A stretch of DNA of 23,563 bases from Conidiobolus incongruus B7586 (lineage: Eukaryota > Entomophthoromycota > Entomophthoromycetes > Entomophthorales > Conidiobolaceae). The translations under genes and the position numbers were made by a program. The DNA is taken from NCBI GenBank assembly GCA_000697335.1, contig JNEM01016012.1, positions 1 to 23,563 of the forward strand, in the 5' to 3' direction. Under the pieces are notes generated by a model. It was not told the origin of the DNA, did no database searches, and saw only the letters and a list, made by a program, of their open reading frames with translations. Positions 7,796 to 17,740 of this stretch are shown piece by piece (the stretch's first letter is position 1; the number at the start of each line of letters is the position of its first letter).

Positions 7796-8970
7796 TTTGA
7801 TTAAAAAATTAACTTTTTAAAATTAGTTGTTTAATTTGATTATGTTTAAATTAAATAGTAATTATTAAAAGTTTTTTATTTTAGTATTAATAAAACTTAA
7901 CTATAAACCCTTTAAAATAATTTAAAATTTACAAGTAGCTTTTAATAATAAAGTATTATCTAAATTAAAAATTTATTGCTAGGTAAATTATTTTAAGATT
8001 AAAAGAAAAATTACCCAAAACTTATTAAAATCTAAAAGATTAATTTTAACTGTTACTTTTTTAATTATTAATAAAATAAAATAATATATTAAAAAACACC
8101 TTTTTATTTTAGTTAAAGAATTATTAAAATACTTTAATATTAGTTACATAAGTATTTTATTTATATTAAAGTTTAAATTAAAATTAATTAATAAAAATAT
8201 AAAATAGGTACCTTATAATTTAATTAAAACTTAAAAAAAAGTTAGAGTAGTTATTGTTAAACAAAACTTACTAAGGTATAATTAGTAACTAAAACTTTTA
8301 TAATGAATTATTACAATTAATAAATCTTAAATTTTTTTGTATAATTTTTTATTAAAACATAAATTAAAATGTTAGATTAAGTTAAATTAACCTTTTTTAT
8401 AAATTCCTTTAAATAAATATTTTATTGATAAACAAATATTAATTATTATAATAAATAATAATAACATATGCTATTCTTATTTAGTTTTTAAAAGAAAATT
8501 AATTAATAATAAACTTTATATTTCTTTTTTAAATAAAACTATTTCTAATTAATATTCTCAATATAATTTAAGAAAACCTATTATTTTACATAATAATTAT
8601 AAAATACATAAATCTAAAGTTATAAAAAATTTTTTAATTAAAAATTACTAGAAAAAACTACTATATCTAGTATATTCTTTAGATTATAACTTATGTAATT
8701 ATAATTATTTTAAGCAATTAAAAAACTAGCTTATAAGAAAGAAAATTTCTACAGGAAAATTTAATTGGTTTGTAAAACATCAAATTTTAGTTTTTAATAA
8801 AAAGAACTATTTTTTAAGTGTTAGATCTTTGTTAAAAATATAATAAAGAGTTATTAGAAATAAAAGAAATTATTAATTTTATAATATATATTTATTTTTA
8901 CTTTTTATATATTAAAATGTTTATTTTTTTTCAATCACAAAAAATTCCCATTATTTAAATTACAAAGTAA
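7648..8970 (+). mobile_element. Mariner-type DNA transposon, full length but heavily decayed (copy 2)
   Basis: TA duplications flank it at 7646-7647 and 8971-8972. The ends match copy 1 (TTACTATAGAATT with ATGGGAAATTTTTT on the left; AAAAAATTCCCAT then CAAAGTAA on the right). At 1323 bp it is the usual mariner length. An (AT)n run of about 25 bp lies near 7765-7790, at the same internal place as in copies 1 and 3. The transposase region is recognisable only by alignment: 8540-8880 matches 2990-3324, but most G and C have become A and T. For example the catalytic HDN region and several Trp codons are altered, and stops occur throughout. It is dead. The changes are strongly directional (see findings). 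Confidence 0.85.
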
Positions 8971-9281
8971 TAATAATGAATATAGTATTAATTTAAGTGA
9001 TATTAAATTAATTGATAAATCCAAAAATGAAAAAAAATATATATTACATAAATATTGAAAATATTATTAAATTTAATGATAATAAAATAATTTATTATTG
9101 AAAATTATATTGAAAATGACTAGAATATTAATTATCTTTTGATTTTTAATAAAAATATAATTTTTTATTCTAAAATTCTCAAATTGACAAATATTAATAA
9201 AAAATTGTAAGAAGAATAATCATTTTCTTTTTCATAAATAATATAACCAACTATAAAATTTCAAGGAATCATTATGATTGG
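8971..9281. other. AT-rich intergenic region, 3' side of STE12
   Basis: AT-rich DNA between mariner copy 2 and the STE12 stop codon. On the minus strand the AT-rich DNA beyond the stop offers no zinc-finger coding extension. Confidence 0.55.
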
Positions 9282-11132
9282 TTACATAAATCCATCTAAA
9301 AGTCCTCCGTTGAAATCAGAAGTACGTCTTTTTAGAATCGATGGTAAGCGATTTTCCATGTCACCTTCAATTTTCTCCCTTTTGTGGAATTTTTCATCGT
9401 TTTGGTAGCTTGTAGTGAGATTCAGAGAGCCAGATTTGGAATTTGAAGAGTGAATTTTGTGATCTTGGTGATCATGCAAATGGGCATCATGCGTCATTGT
9501 GGAAGATCTTATTCCACGCTTGGTGCCATATTGAGGATTATCTCGGGATTTTTCTCCCCATTGTGGCATTGCATCATTGAGTGCGTCCCAGCTAAGGCAG
9601 AAAGGATCCTCAGCGCTCGAGTGACTATTTGTATATGCCGCTGGACGGATATAAGGCATCGAGTTGAACCTCGATTGATGAGGTATACGTGGCTTTTCAC
9701 TACCATCCGTCCGCACAGGTAAACTATTCGCGTGATATGGATTATCGTAGTGGCGCGAAGGTAGACCTGCCGTGGATTTAGCTTCGTAACTGTTATCTTC
9801 CACGCTTGATTTCATTGGAGGTAGTATTGCATATTCAGGCACAGAGTTCAACTGACCGGTCAGTGATTTCTGTTGATTTCCTCCCATTGAATGTCCGCTC
9901 ATACCAAAATTCATCATAGAAGGAAGGTAATGGTCGGTCATAGGCCCTTGTTCAAATGTAGCTGATGGATCTACCACTGGAGTTGAGGATGAGGACAGGA
10001 AAGAGTAGCCTAACACAGAAACAGTGGCATCAGTCACCAAGAAAGCACCCTGATCCTGAACGGGGGTATTTCCCAATTGAGGAGTAAAATATGAGGATGT
10101 TTCAAATTTTGCTGGCGAAGGGCAATGTACTGCATGTGGATACGGTGATGGTTGCGCCCAGTTAGGAAGCGAATCAGGGTGATATGTGCCGTCGTGTGTC
10201 ATATATCTGCCATGGCCGCCAGGACCATAGTTTATATTCGCATTTTTGTTACCATCCCAGCCAACATCTTGTGGTGGAAGCTCAGCAATCTCTTTGGGTG
10301 GGGAAGAGACCATCTTGGGAGTTGTGTATGGCATATGAACATTGGAATTGAATGAAGGTTGCACTCCTGTTGTATGATCGTCCATAGAACTATTTAAATT
10401 GGGAGGATTGGTAATGCCACCCTCGTCAGTTAATTGCTTGGTAGATGGGACTGGACCTCGTGATTTGGTTTCACTAGGAATATTGATACTAGGTTTGTTA
10501 TGGTTGGATGTAGTTGTAGCACCAGATGAAAGAGATGCAACATCACCAACCATGAACAAATCGGCTCTCTGGGGAATAAGGCTCTGAGTGGGGGAAGGAT
10601 ACAACTTCGGCTTCACTTTGGAAGCAGTTTTCTTATCCAATGAATTTGCTAAGGTATTAGTATCGTTAGTAATATTAGCTATCTTTTTCATATCACGCTT
10701 CAAATCCCTTTCCAAAGCATCAATAAACAAGCGATCATGAGGGACGGAATACCAGAAAAAAACTTTTTGTTTTTTTTGAGTTCGAATGCAGTTATTTCTG
10801 AATAGCATTTCCAAAAACTCAGATCTTGGAGGTTCTAGAATTGCATCTAATCCAGGCTTCAAATTTCTCAGATCTGAAAACACACCTTCTTCGAATTTTT
10901 TCATATTGCTCACGGGTCTTCCAAAAGCTTCAAATCGATATGCCAAGCATCGTACAATATCAGTACCAGTGATGAAGAAGAGGTTATTCCAGTAAATGCA
11001 GGATATACATTCGCCATTAGGTAAAGGGAGTTTTTGAATTGTTTTCCCTCGGGACCAATTACTAGGACCTGTTGCGAGAAAGTAACGCAACTGATCCATG
11101 AATTCAAGGTGTTCAGATTCACTAATTTGCAT
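9282..11132 (-). CDS. STE12: Ste12-family transcription factor (STE domain, no zinc fingers)
   Basis: This gene encodes 616 residues. Residues 8-147 form the STE DNA-binding domain, with hallmark blocks LRYFLATGPSNW, WNNLFFITGTDIVRC (48-62), KKFEEGVFSDLRNLKPG (78-94), RTQKKQKVFFWYSVPHDRLF (117-136) and ALERDLKR. The rest is Ser/Pro/Asn-rich, low-complexity and probably regulatory. KRRTS at 601-605 is a possible PKA-type site. Ste12 proteins bind pheromone-response elements in the nucleus and act below Fus3/Kss1-type MAP kinases in mating, filamentation and invasion. Filamentous fungi usually carry two C-terminal C2H2 zinc fingers; none is visible here, as in budding yeasts. The KEPALSF-like stretch that usually follows the domain is also missing. 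The ATG at 11132 is the first before the domain and leaves a short N-terminus. It has no introns. GC content is clearly above the surroundings. Confidence 0.96.
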   Translation of the reverse strand: MQISESEHLEFMDQLRYFLATGPSNWSRGKTIQKLPLPNGECISCIYWNNLFFITGTDIVRCLAYRFEAFGRPVSNMKKFEEGVFSDLRNLKPGLDAILEPPRSEFLEMLFRNNCIRTQKKQKVFFWYSVPHDRLFIDALERDLKRDMKKIANITNDTNTLANSLDKKTASKVKPKLYPSPTQSLIPQRADLFMVGDVASLSSGATTTSNHNKPSINIPSETKSRGPVPSTKQLTDEGGITNPPNLNSSMDDHTTGVQPSFNSNVHMPYTTPKMVSSPPKEIAELPPQDVGWDGNKNANINYGPGGHGRYMTHDGTYHPDSLPNWAQPSPYPHAVHCPSPAKFETSSYFTPQLGNTPVQDQGAFLVTDATVSVLGYSFLSSSSTPVVDPSATFEQGPMTDHYLPSMMNFGMSGHSMGGNQQKSLTGQLNSVPEYAILPPMKSSVEDNSYEAKSTAGLPSRHYDNPYHANSLPVRTDGSEKPRIPHQSRFNSMPYIRPAAYTNSHSSAEDPFCLSWDALNDAMPQWGEKSRDNPQYGTKRGIRSSTMTHDAHLHDHQDHKIHSSNSKSGSLNLTTSYQNDEKFHKREKIEGDMENRLPSILKRRTSDFNGGLLDGFM

Positions 11133-11505
11133 ATTGTACGAATAAATAAAAGCTTTTATTATATAACGCGATCAATCAAAGGACTTGACAATATCAAAAC
11201 CAATTTAAATGCCAACTAATTAACATCAAATATGAGCTATAACAGAAATATTTCACTCTGATAATAGCAATGTAGGTATCTTAACTTGGCTAGTAAGATC
11301 TCTAAACGTTTTAACTCTACACCGAATATCAAGATTGTGATTATATGAAGCGCTACAAAAGCACAACAATATTAAGTTTTAAACTAAACGTCCAAGTATC
11401 AGTGTGGACCTGCCAACTAAAAAACTTTTCACAATTTTTCAACTTTGGCTTCAATTTATATGATTCAAAAATTTATAGGCGTTTATTAACTAATGATTAT
11501 GAAGC
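11133..11505 (-). promoter_or_regulatory. Presumed STE12 leader and proximal promoter
   Basis: This region upstream of the STE12 start is less AT-rich than the distal intergenic DNA. I see no clear TATA box at a usual distance and no TGAAACA pheromone-response element. A + strand 78-codon open frame at 11345-11581 overlaps it but shows no protein-like features. Confidence 0.35.
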
Positions 11506-11543
11506 TGAGTCAATCGATGTTAGTTTGAGTCCAACTGGACTCA
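11506..11543. promoter_or_regulatory. Cluster of three TGAGTC motifs upstream of STE12
   Basis: TGAGTCA (11506-11512) is a perfect Gcn4/AP-1-type bZIP site. It is followed by TGAGTCCA-AC-TGGACTCA (11526-11543), an 8-bp inverted repeat with two more TGAGTC half-sites. They lie about 375-410 bp upstream of the STE12 start codon. Binding by a bZIP factor is inferred from motif similarity only. Confidence 0.35.
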
Positions 11544-11581
11544 GCCTTAAACTTATAAGTTTACCTTTGAATTTACTATAA

Positions 11582-12628
11582 ATATTTCTACTTGGAAATC
11601 ATTCTTTGATTTGGTTTTAAAAAATAGTTATCACTTAAATATAAAACATTATCTGATATATCAAATCTACAAAATATAATATTTCAACTCTGCTTTATGT
11701 ATTAAATAATATATTATAATATATAACCAACTGTTAGTTATATTGCTAAGTACCTTATATTGTGACTTTTTAAGGAATAAATTCATTATTTAAAGATGAT
11801 CAATTTCAACCAATTAAATTTCTAAATGAAATTCATATTAAACAGGAAATCCTTTTACCAATTTATAATTTATACAAGTCAAACTAAAAGAAACTATTAT
11901 TATCATAGATAGAGTTATTAAGATATACTCTTATAAAAAATCTAACTTAGTTATATCATATTATTCTATCACCATAAAATCTATAAAATTATATTCACAA
12001 AAATATTAAATTAATAAAAATTTTAAGAATTAAATAAATTATATTGTAAATTAAATTATTAAATAAATTAAATTTACTTAATTAGTCAATAAATAAAGCC
12101 TCATTTTAAACCCATAAAAAATTTCAATAAATTATTCAATTTTTTTTAAAAAAAAAATACATATTTTATTCGAATTAAATAATTTTTCAATGTTTTACAA
12201 TATTATTATATAATACTATAATGTTTGAATATATTATAGGATTGAGATTAGTATGATTTTATAAAATATAAATTATAAAATTTATATTTTATTTTAATTT
12301 GATAAATTTGGTGAAAAAAATGGAATTGAATATGAGAATTTAAATAGCTACATTATTATTAAGTTGTGGTGAAATGGTACAATGTAGAGTTACTACTACA
12401 CTGTATCAAATTGTTAAAATGGTTAATTTGTGTTTCAAATATTTTTAATTAAATAATAAGTAATCAATTTTTCACTATTAATGAAATTTGAATGTTCGAG
12501 GATATTTTATTATATTATAATTGAGAGTGTAATCTGTGATTAATATTATACAGCACTTTCGGAAATTTGAGCTATTTTTATCAATTTTCATTCATATTAA
12601 GTTTCAGATAAATTTTATTCACAGTTTT

Positions 12629-12630
<2 letters not shown>
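11582..12630. other. AT-rich intergenic region
   Basis: AT-rich DNA without recognisable genes. One inverted repeat lies at 12378-12405: TACAATGTAG, an 8-nt loop, then CTACACTGTA (9 of 10 pairs). Its significance is unclear. Confidence 0.5.

Positions 12631-12662
<32 letters not shown>
12631..12662. repeat. (AT)16 microsatellite
   Basis: An uninterrupted AT dinucleotide run in intergenic DNA. No mariner ends flank it, unlike the AT runs inside the three transposon copies. Confidence 0.9.
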
Positions 12663-12665
<3 letters not shown>

Positions 12666-13856
12666 TTTTAATATTTTACAAATCAAAATGATTGAAATTG
12701 AAGTTTTTAAAATCAATGGTTCATAATTACTATACAACCCTGTTAATTATTGAAAAATATAATGATTTTAGATAATGTTGTATTATTAACCAATAATATA
12801 TTAAATCCAATTTATCTCTTAGAAACATTATAACCAAATGTAATATGTTAACCACAAACTCATCATTTAATATATACAGTAATGTTGTGAATTAGATAAT
12901 ATATTATTCCCACTTAAAAATTATCTAACAATATATATATTGGACCAATCATAAAACCGGACGAAATTTTAAATTATAATACTTGAATTAAATTGTAATA
13001 ATATGTTTTGGATCCTCTTAAGTTTTTGGTAATTAATAATCCAACTGAATTTAATATGGGCTAATTTTAAACTTTACAATTTCAAAATTACAATCAATGA
13101 TATAATTACAAATTATTAATTGATTTTTGAAAATAAATTTATACGGTTAATAAAATAATTGAAAATGCCACAAAAGTGATATGTACTGCAAATAACATTC
13201 TTAATATAATTTGAATATTTTTGAATTAGCCTTGTAAGAGTAAAATATTTGTAAAAGTTTGGATTATAAAATACTTCGATTCATAAAACTTGAAACAGTG
13301 ATATCATTCGTTTGTAATTTAGCTCTAAAATTATAGTTGAAATATTATTATAAATATTTGGATTTTTAGAATAAAAAATAATATAACATTATCAGTGATT
13401 AATTTAATATGTTAATTTAAAACTTGGTCATTTTACAAAGATTTTCTAGCTTTTATACTAACAATTCGTTACCATGATTATAAAATCATCATCAAAGCTT
13501 GGATTGGAAAATCAATGCCATATCATAAAAGCTATGACTCTCTCATTCCTGGTTCTAATATCTACTTAGTTCATAGTACTTGGGGTAAAGAGTATAATAG
13601 AATATTTTGCTATAATTTGCTAGTATTGAAATTTTTCAAATTGATACTACTGTAATCATTATAATTATTGTATGTAATTATATTACAGTAAGATTTTAAT
13701 TATGAATACTATTATCAAAATATATGATAAAAATTAATTGAATTTAGAATTTGTGAATTTATTACTAGATTTTAAATAAAATTATTAGTAATAAAATGAT
13801 TGTTTACTGAATTAAAATATTTAAATATATTTTAGATGATATATAGAAACCTTAAT
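12663..13856. other. AT-rich intergenic region
   Basis: Mostly AT-rich. A short less AT-rich patch at about 13490-13600 contains an ATG at 13515 followed by 46 open codons (MPYHKSYDSLIPGSN...). It has no homology I recognise and no clear splice signals, so I do not call a gene. Confidence 0.45.
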
Positions 13857-14190
13857 TGTGGGAGGAAATAGATTTTTAAAGCTTAAACGGAGAATCGCCA
13901 GTGGTAAACAATGGATTACCACAAAATTAGTGGAAATTGATGCGATTCACCAAATTACGTGAAAATGACTTACTGCGAATAAAGTCAATATCTCAAGCTC
14001 ATCATGACCCAATATTTTTGTGATTGTTAGGAGAAAAACTTAGAGACTGGATACTCTTGGAAAGATGAGTTTATTAAGTGATAGGTCAACCAGTTCATGA
14101 AATGAGGTACCTCTAATGTGACTTCTTGAGTCAGTGTAGTAATTGGAGTTTCTTGAGTGATGGACAAGATTATTCCCCATCATATACAAT
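13857..14190. other. Less AT-rich island of unknown nature
   Basis: About 330 bp stand out by higher G+C between AT-rich flanks. Short open stretches exist on both strands (about 40 codons on +, about 50 on -), but neither resembles a known family. Composition and size are like those of the LTR fossil at 4931. It begins TGTGGG and ends near ATACA, but I find no matching flanks or TATA/AATAAA layout. It could be a solo LTR fossil, a non-coding RNA gene or a gene remnant. Confidence 0.3.
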
Positions 14191-14514
14191 AGGAATCAAT
14201 AATAATTAAATTATCATTACATATTATTTTATATTGAAAATTCTGAATTTACTAGATAAATATATTAATTAACTGGAATCAACATTTTTTTTTCATATTT
14301 TTTATTAAAGGAATATTCAATCTGTAACCTTAGCAAATTATATTAATTCAACCAAAACATTAAAAAAAATCTACTAATTTTAGTTTATCTGTACAATTAG
14401 TATTATTTATAAAGATAAAAATAATCCCATAAATGAATTTATTAATAAAACACCAAATTAAAAAATATAAATTATTCATATAATTTTAAAATAATTCTTT
14501 AAAATTTTAGGATA

Positions 14515-15114
14515 ATGAATAGTGATAATTACTTTAAAGAAAGATTAAAAGCGAAAGGAATAATATGGATTAAAAATTATAATCAATTGGGGACACAATA
14601 TAATTTTCAAGATTTTTTAAATCTTAATGGCTTTGACACTACTAAAATAGTAAATAATACAACTAATTCAATAGACCTTCAAACCAAATTAGATTCAGAA
14701 TTCGTTTATTTCACTGGAGTTTTAACTTTACAACATGAAATATATGGAGTTATAGGACTACCTTGTAATATACCCGAAGGATTTAACTATTGTTGTATGG
14801 GGAATCAAGATAATTTCCAATTTTATCATTTATTTTTAATGATACATGATGAAATGATTTATATTCCAAATATACTGAAACCAAGTGGGCTGGAAGATCA
14901 GAATTGGATGATGAATCATATTACCTTGGAGGGAGATAATCATAGTGATCATTTTAATTTGGAGACTGAGAAGATTTTGACGGGTGAAGATGCTAATTCT
15001 TTAATTAGGAGGATATTTTTAAAGAATCAGAGCGATATAAACTTGGATGATGATCAGTTAGTTTGTTTGATTAATGTTGAATTTGATAAGAGTTATTTGA
15101 ATGAATCAGATTAG
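14515..15114 (+). CDS. Hypothetical protein, 199 residues, no recognised family
   Basis: The frame opens MNSDNYFKERLKAKGIIW and ends DKSYLNESD. It has no signal peptide or membrane segment, is acidic, and looks soluble and globular (hydrophobic stretches such as FVYFTGVLTL and LVCLINVEF alternate with charged loops). Five cysteines are scattered, two adjacent (YCCMG). Its length of 199 codons without a stop in such AT-rich DNA, and balanced amino-acid use rather than only Lys/Asn/Ile/Phe, argue for a real gene. A splice-acceptor-like TTTTAG lies 4 bp before the ATG, and the frame is open across it, so this may be a second exon whose first exon I could not find. I do not recognise the family or function. 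Confidence 0.6.
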   Translation: MNSDNYFKERLKAKGIIWIKNYNQLGTQYNFQDFLNLNGFDTTKIVNNTTNSIDLQTKLDSEFVYFTGVLTLQHEIYGVIGLPCNIPEGFNYCCMGNQDNFQFYHLFLMIHDEMIYIPNILKPSGLEDQNWMMNHITLEGDNHSDHFNLETEKILTGEDANSLIRRIFLKNQSDINLDDDQLVCLINVEFDKSYLNESD

Positions 15115-17740
15115 ATATAATTGTCAATATTAAATATAACAACCATACAATTTAAAAATAACAAAAATTATTGCGAATAACTTTCAGTAACCAAATTTTT
15201 CAGAACTTATATCAGCTTTGCATAATTCGCGTAATGAATTACTTATTTTTTAAACCTTTGAGGTTGATCCTGAAATTCATAGCTATAGCAATCAACTCAT
15301 AGTCCATCCTATCAATATTAAATATTTAAATTTAATAAATTTCTTCACTTTGAATTGTGTATATTATTCTTATATATTAACTGAGTTATGTCTTCTTATC
15401 AATAAAATTAATTTAATCCAAAAAAATTAAGCTGAAGCAATTTTTATCATATTAATAATTTATTGTTGTTATTAATAATTCATGTAAAATAGAAACAAAT
15501 CATTAATTGAAAAAATTTAATTAAATTTTCATTAAATTATTGATCTATAAAATTAATCAGAAATTATTATGTTGAGATATAAAGATCATAATTTATAGAA
15601 ATCAATTTTCAAGTATCTTATATTACCCTGTATATTATATTCATTTTTTACTTTTTGATAATTACAATTTGTTGAACAATAAATAAATCTAATTTGATCT
15701 CATTTCAAAAATATAGTTCATTATTATTTTCAAATGCTCCAATTATAAGCGGAATTTAGTTACCATAATCAAGAATTATTGATCACCAATTGTCCATACA
15801 TTCTCTATCTCAAAAATAATAAATAGCACTTTATTATGAGTAATTTTTATTTTACTAGAAAAATAATAATTTTTATTAAATATTATTTTAATTGTATTAA
15901 TAAATATTGAAAAGAAAACTTGTATAATTTAACTAAATATTTTTAATATAAAATATATAATGAATTGATTAAAATTGATACAACTAATATAGCATAAAAA
16001 TATTTTATAATTATTATGTTAATTATTTTATAATTGTCTTAAAATCATCAACAAACTGCTATTTGAAGCTTAAAATCTATTTTAACCTTGAAATAAATCA
16101 ATATTAATAATATACTCTTTCAATCATTAGTTTTAAAATTCAATAATAATTATTTATTCAATCATTAAATTTACTAAATTTATCATCATTGTTAAATCAC
16201 TAAAAAAGTAATTTTAAATTTAATGAACAAAATAAACATTATAGAATTATCTTTATATTTTAATTCTTGCAATATCAAATAAATTACATTAAACTTTTAC
16301 AGCTATTGATTAATTATATTTAATTATAGAAAGCACTATTATATTAATATATTTTCTATATTATTTTATCTTAAGATAATTATAATAATTTGAAATAAAT
16401 AATATGTTTATATTAATTTATAACCCAAGTTATTTTAATACAATATTTAAATAATTTTATTATAAATAATTAAATCAATCTTATATATACTTTTTAATAA
16501 AAGATAATATTACTAAAAATACTCATGTTTTAATAATTTTTATCTAATTTAATATTGGTAATAAATTAATTTTAATTTATTATAATTTAAAATAAATATA
16601 TTAAAATTATTTTAATTTTTCATGTAAAATAAGATATTGAGATTAACTTTGTAAAATCAATAAATACATGTTATTTTTTAAAAAAGGCACTTAAATTTAA
16701 GGAAATTAAAATTTTTTTTGTTATTTAATAGCTTCATCTAAAAAAATAATACTTGATAGCTTATTTAAATATAGAGTAACACTATAATAGAATATATTAC
16801 TTATAAATATTAACCCTTTTAATAATTATTTTAACTATTATAATAGCTTTGAAATAATAAGAACAAAAGTAAATAAACTTATTTAACAGTCTTTTATTAT
16901 AAAATTTATAAACAATATTATCAATTATACTAATAATAAAGAAAAAACCTTTATTTATAAATATTTAAATTTAAATTTAAGTTTAGAATTAAATGATAAT
17001 TATTATAATTATTATAGCAAGGATAAAAAACTTAAAATAATTAATAATCAAATCAAGTTATTTATACTTTGATATTATAATTTTTTTAAATTATATTTTT
17101 AATTTTATTGTTATTAATCAAAAGAATTTGATTTATTAATTTAAAACTAAAGCTCATTAAATATTTGATTATTAATATTCCCATCTAGATAAATTATATT
17201 ATCATTACTTAAATATTTAAATATAAAAATATTTATATATTACTTTTTACCTTTTAATTAAAGTTTAATATTTTCAAAAAATTAACAAATATATCAATTT
17301 TATAGTTTTAGCTAATATTATAATAAATAAGTTAAAATTACTAATCTTAGTTAAGTTTTTTTTAAAAGTTAAAAAATTATCAATATATAAATATATATTA
17401 AATATAATATAATAAATAATATTCTATAATTATTATATAACTTTTATTTTTATTTTTAAGTAATAATTATAGATTCTTGATTTTTAAAGTAATTTTAATA
17501 TATTTATTAGGAATATATATATTTATATATATTCAAAATAATTAAATAATATGAATTTAAATATTAATTTAAATTTATTAATACTTTTAAAAATTATTTT
17601 TATTTATTTTAAAAAATAATTTTTTTAATTGTTGACTATATTAGAGTATTAATTTTAAGTATTATTTTTTATAGATAAATTAATTATTAATTAAACCATC
17701 AAGATAATTTGGTAAAATTTAATAACTTGAATTAAATATA
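15115..17740. other. Extremely AT-rich desert
   Basis: This is the most AT-rich part of the window, especially 16.0-17.7 kb, rich in TA, TTAATTA and AAATATT words. I see no coding frame, RNA gene or clear repeat. The composition resembles that of decayed mariner copy 2, so unrecognisable mutated elements may be present; this is conjecture. Confidence 0.45.

Noticed and set aside
9450-10995. Several short open frames on both strands within the STE12 gene
   Set aside because: They are shadows of the STE12 coding frame in higher-GC DNA.
11345-11581. Open frame of 78 codons upstream of STE12
   Set aside because: No signal peptide, domain or conserved motif; it overlaps the presumed STE12 promoter.
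13289-13299. TGAAACA, a perfect Ste12 pheromone-response element
   Set aside because: A single 7-mer is expected by chance in a window this long, and it lies over 1 kb from either neighbouring start codon.
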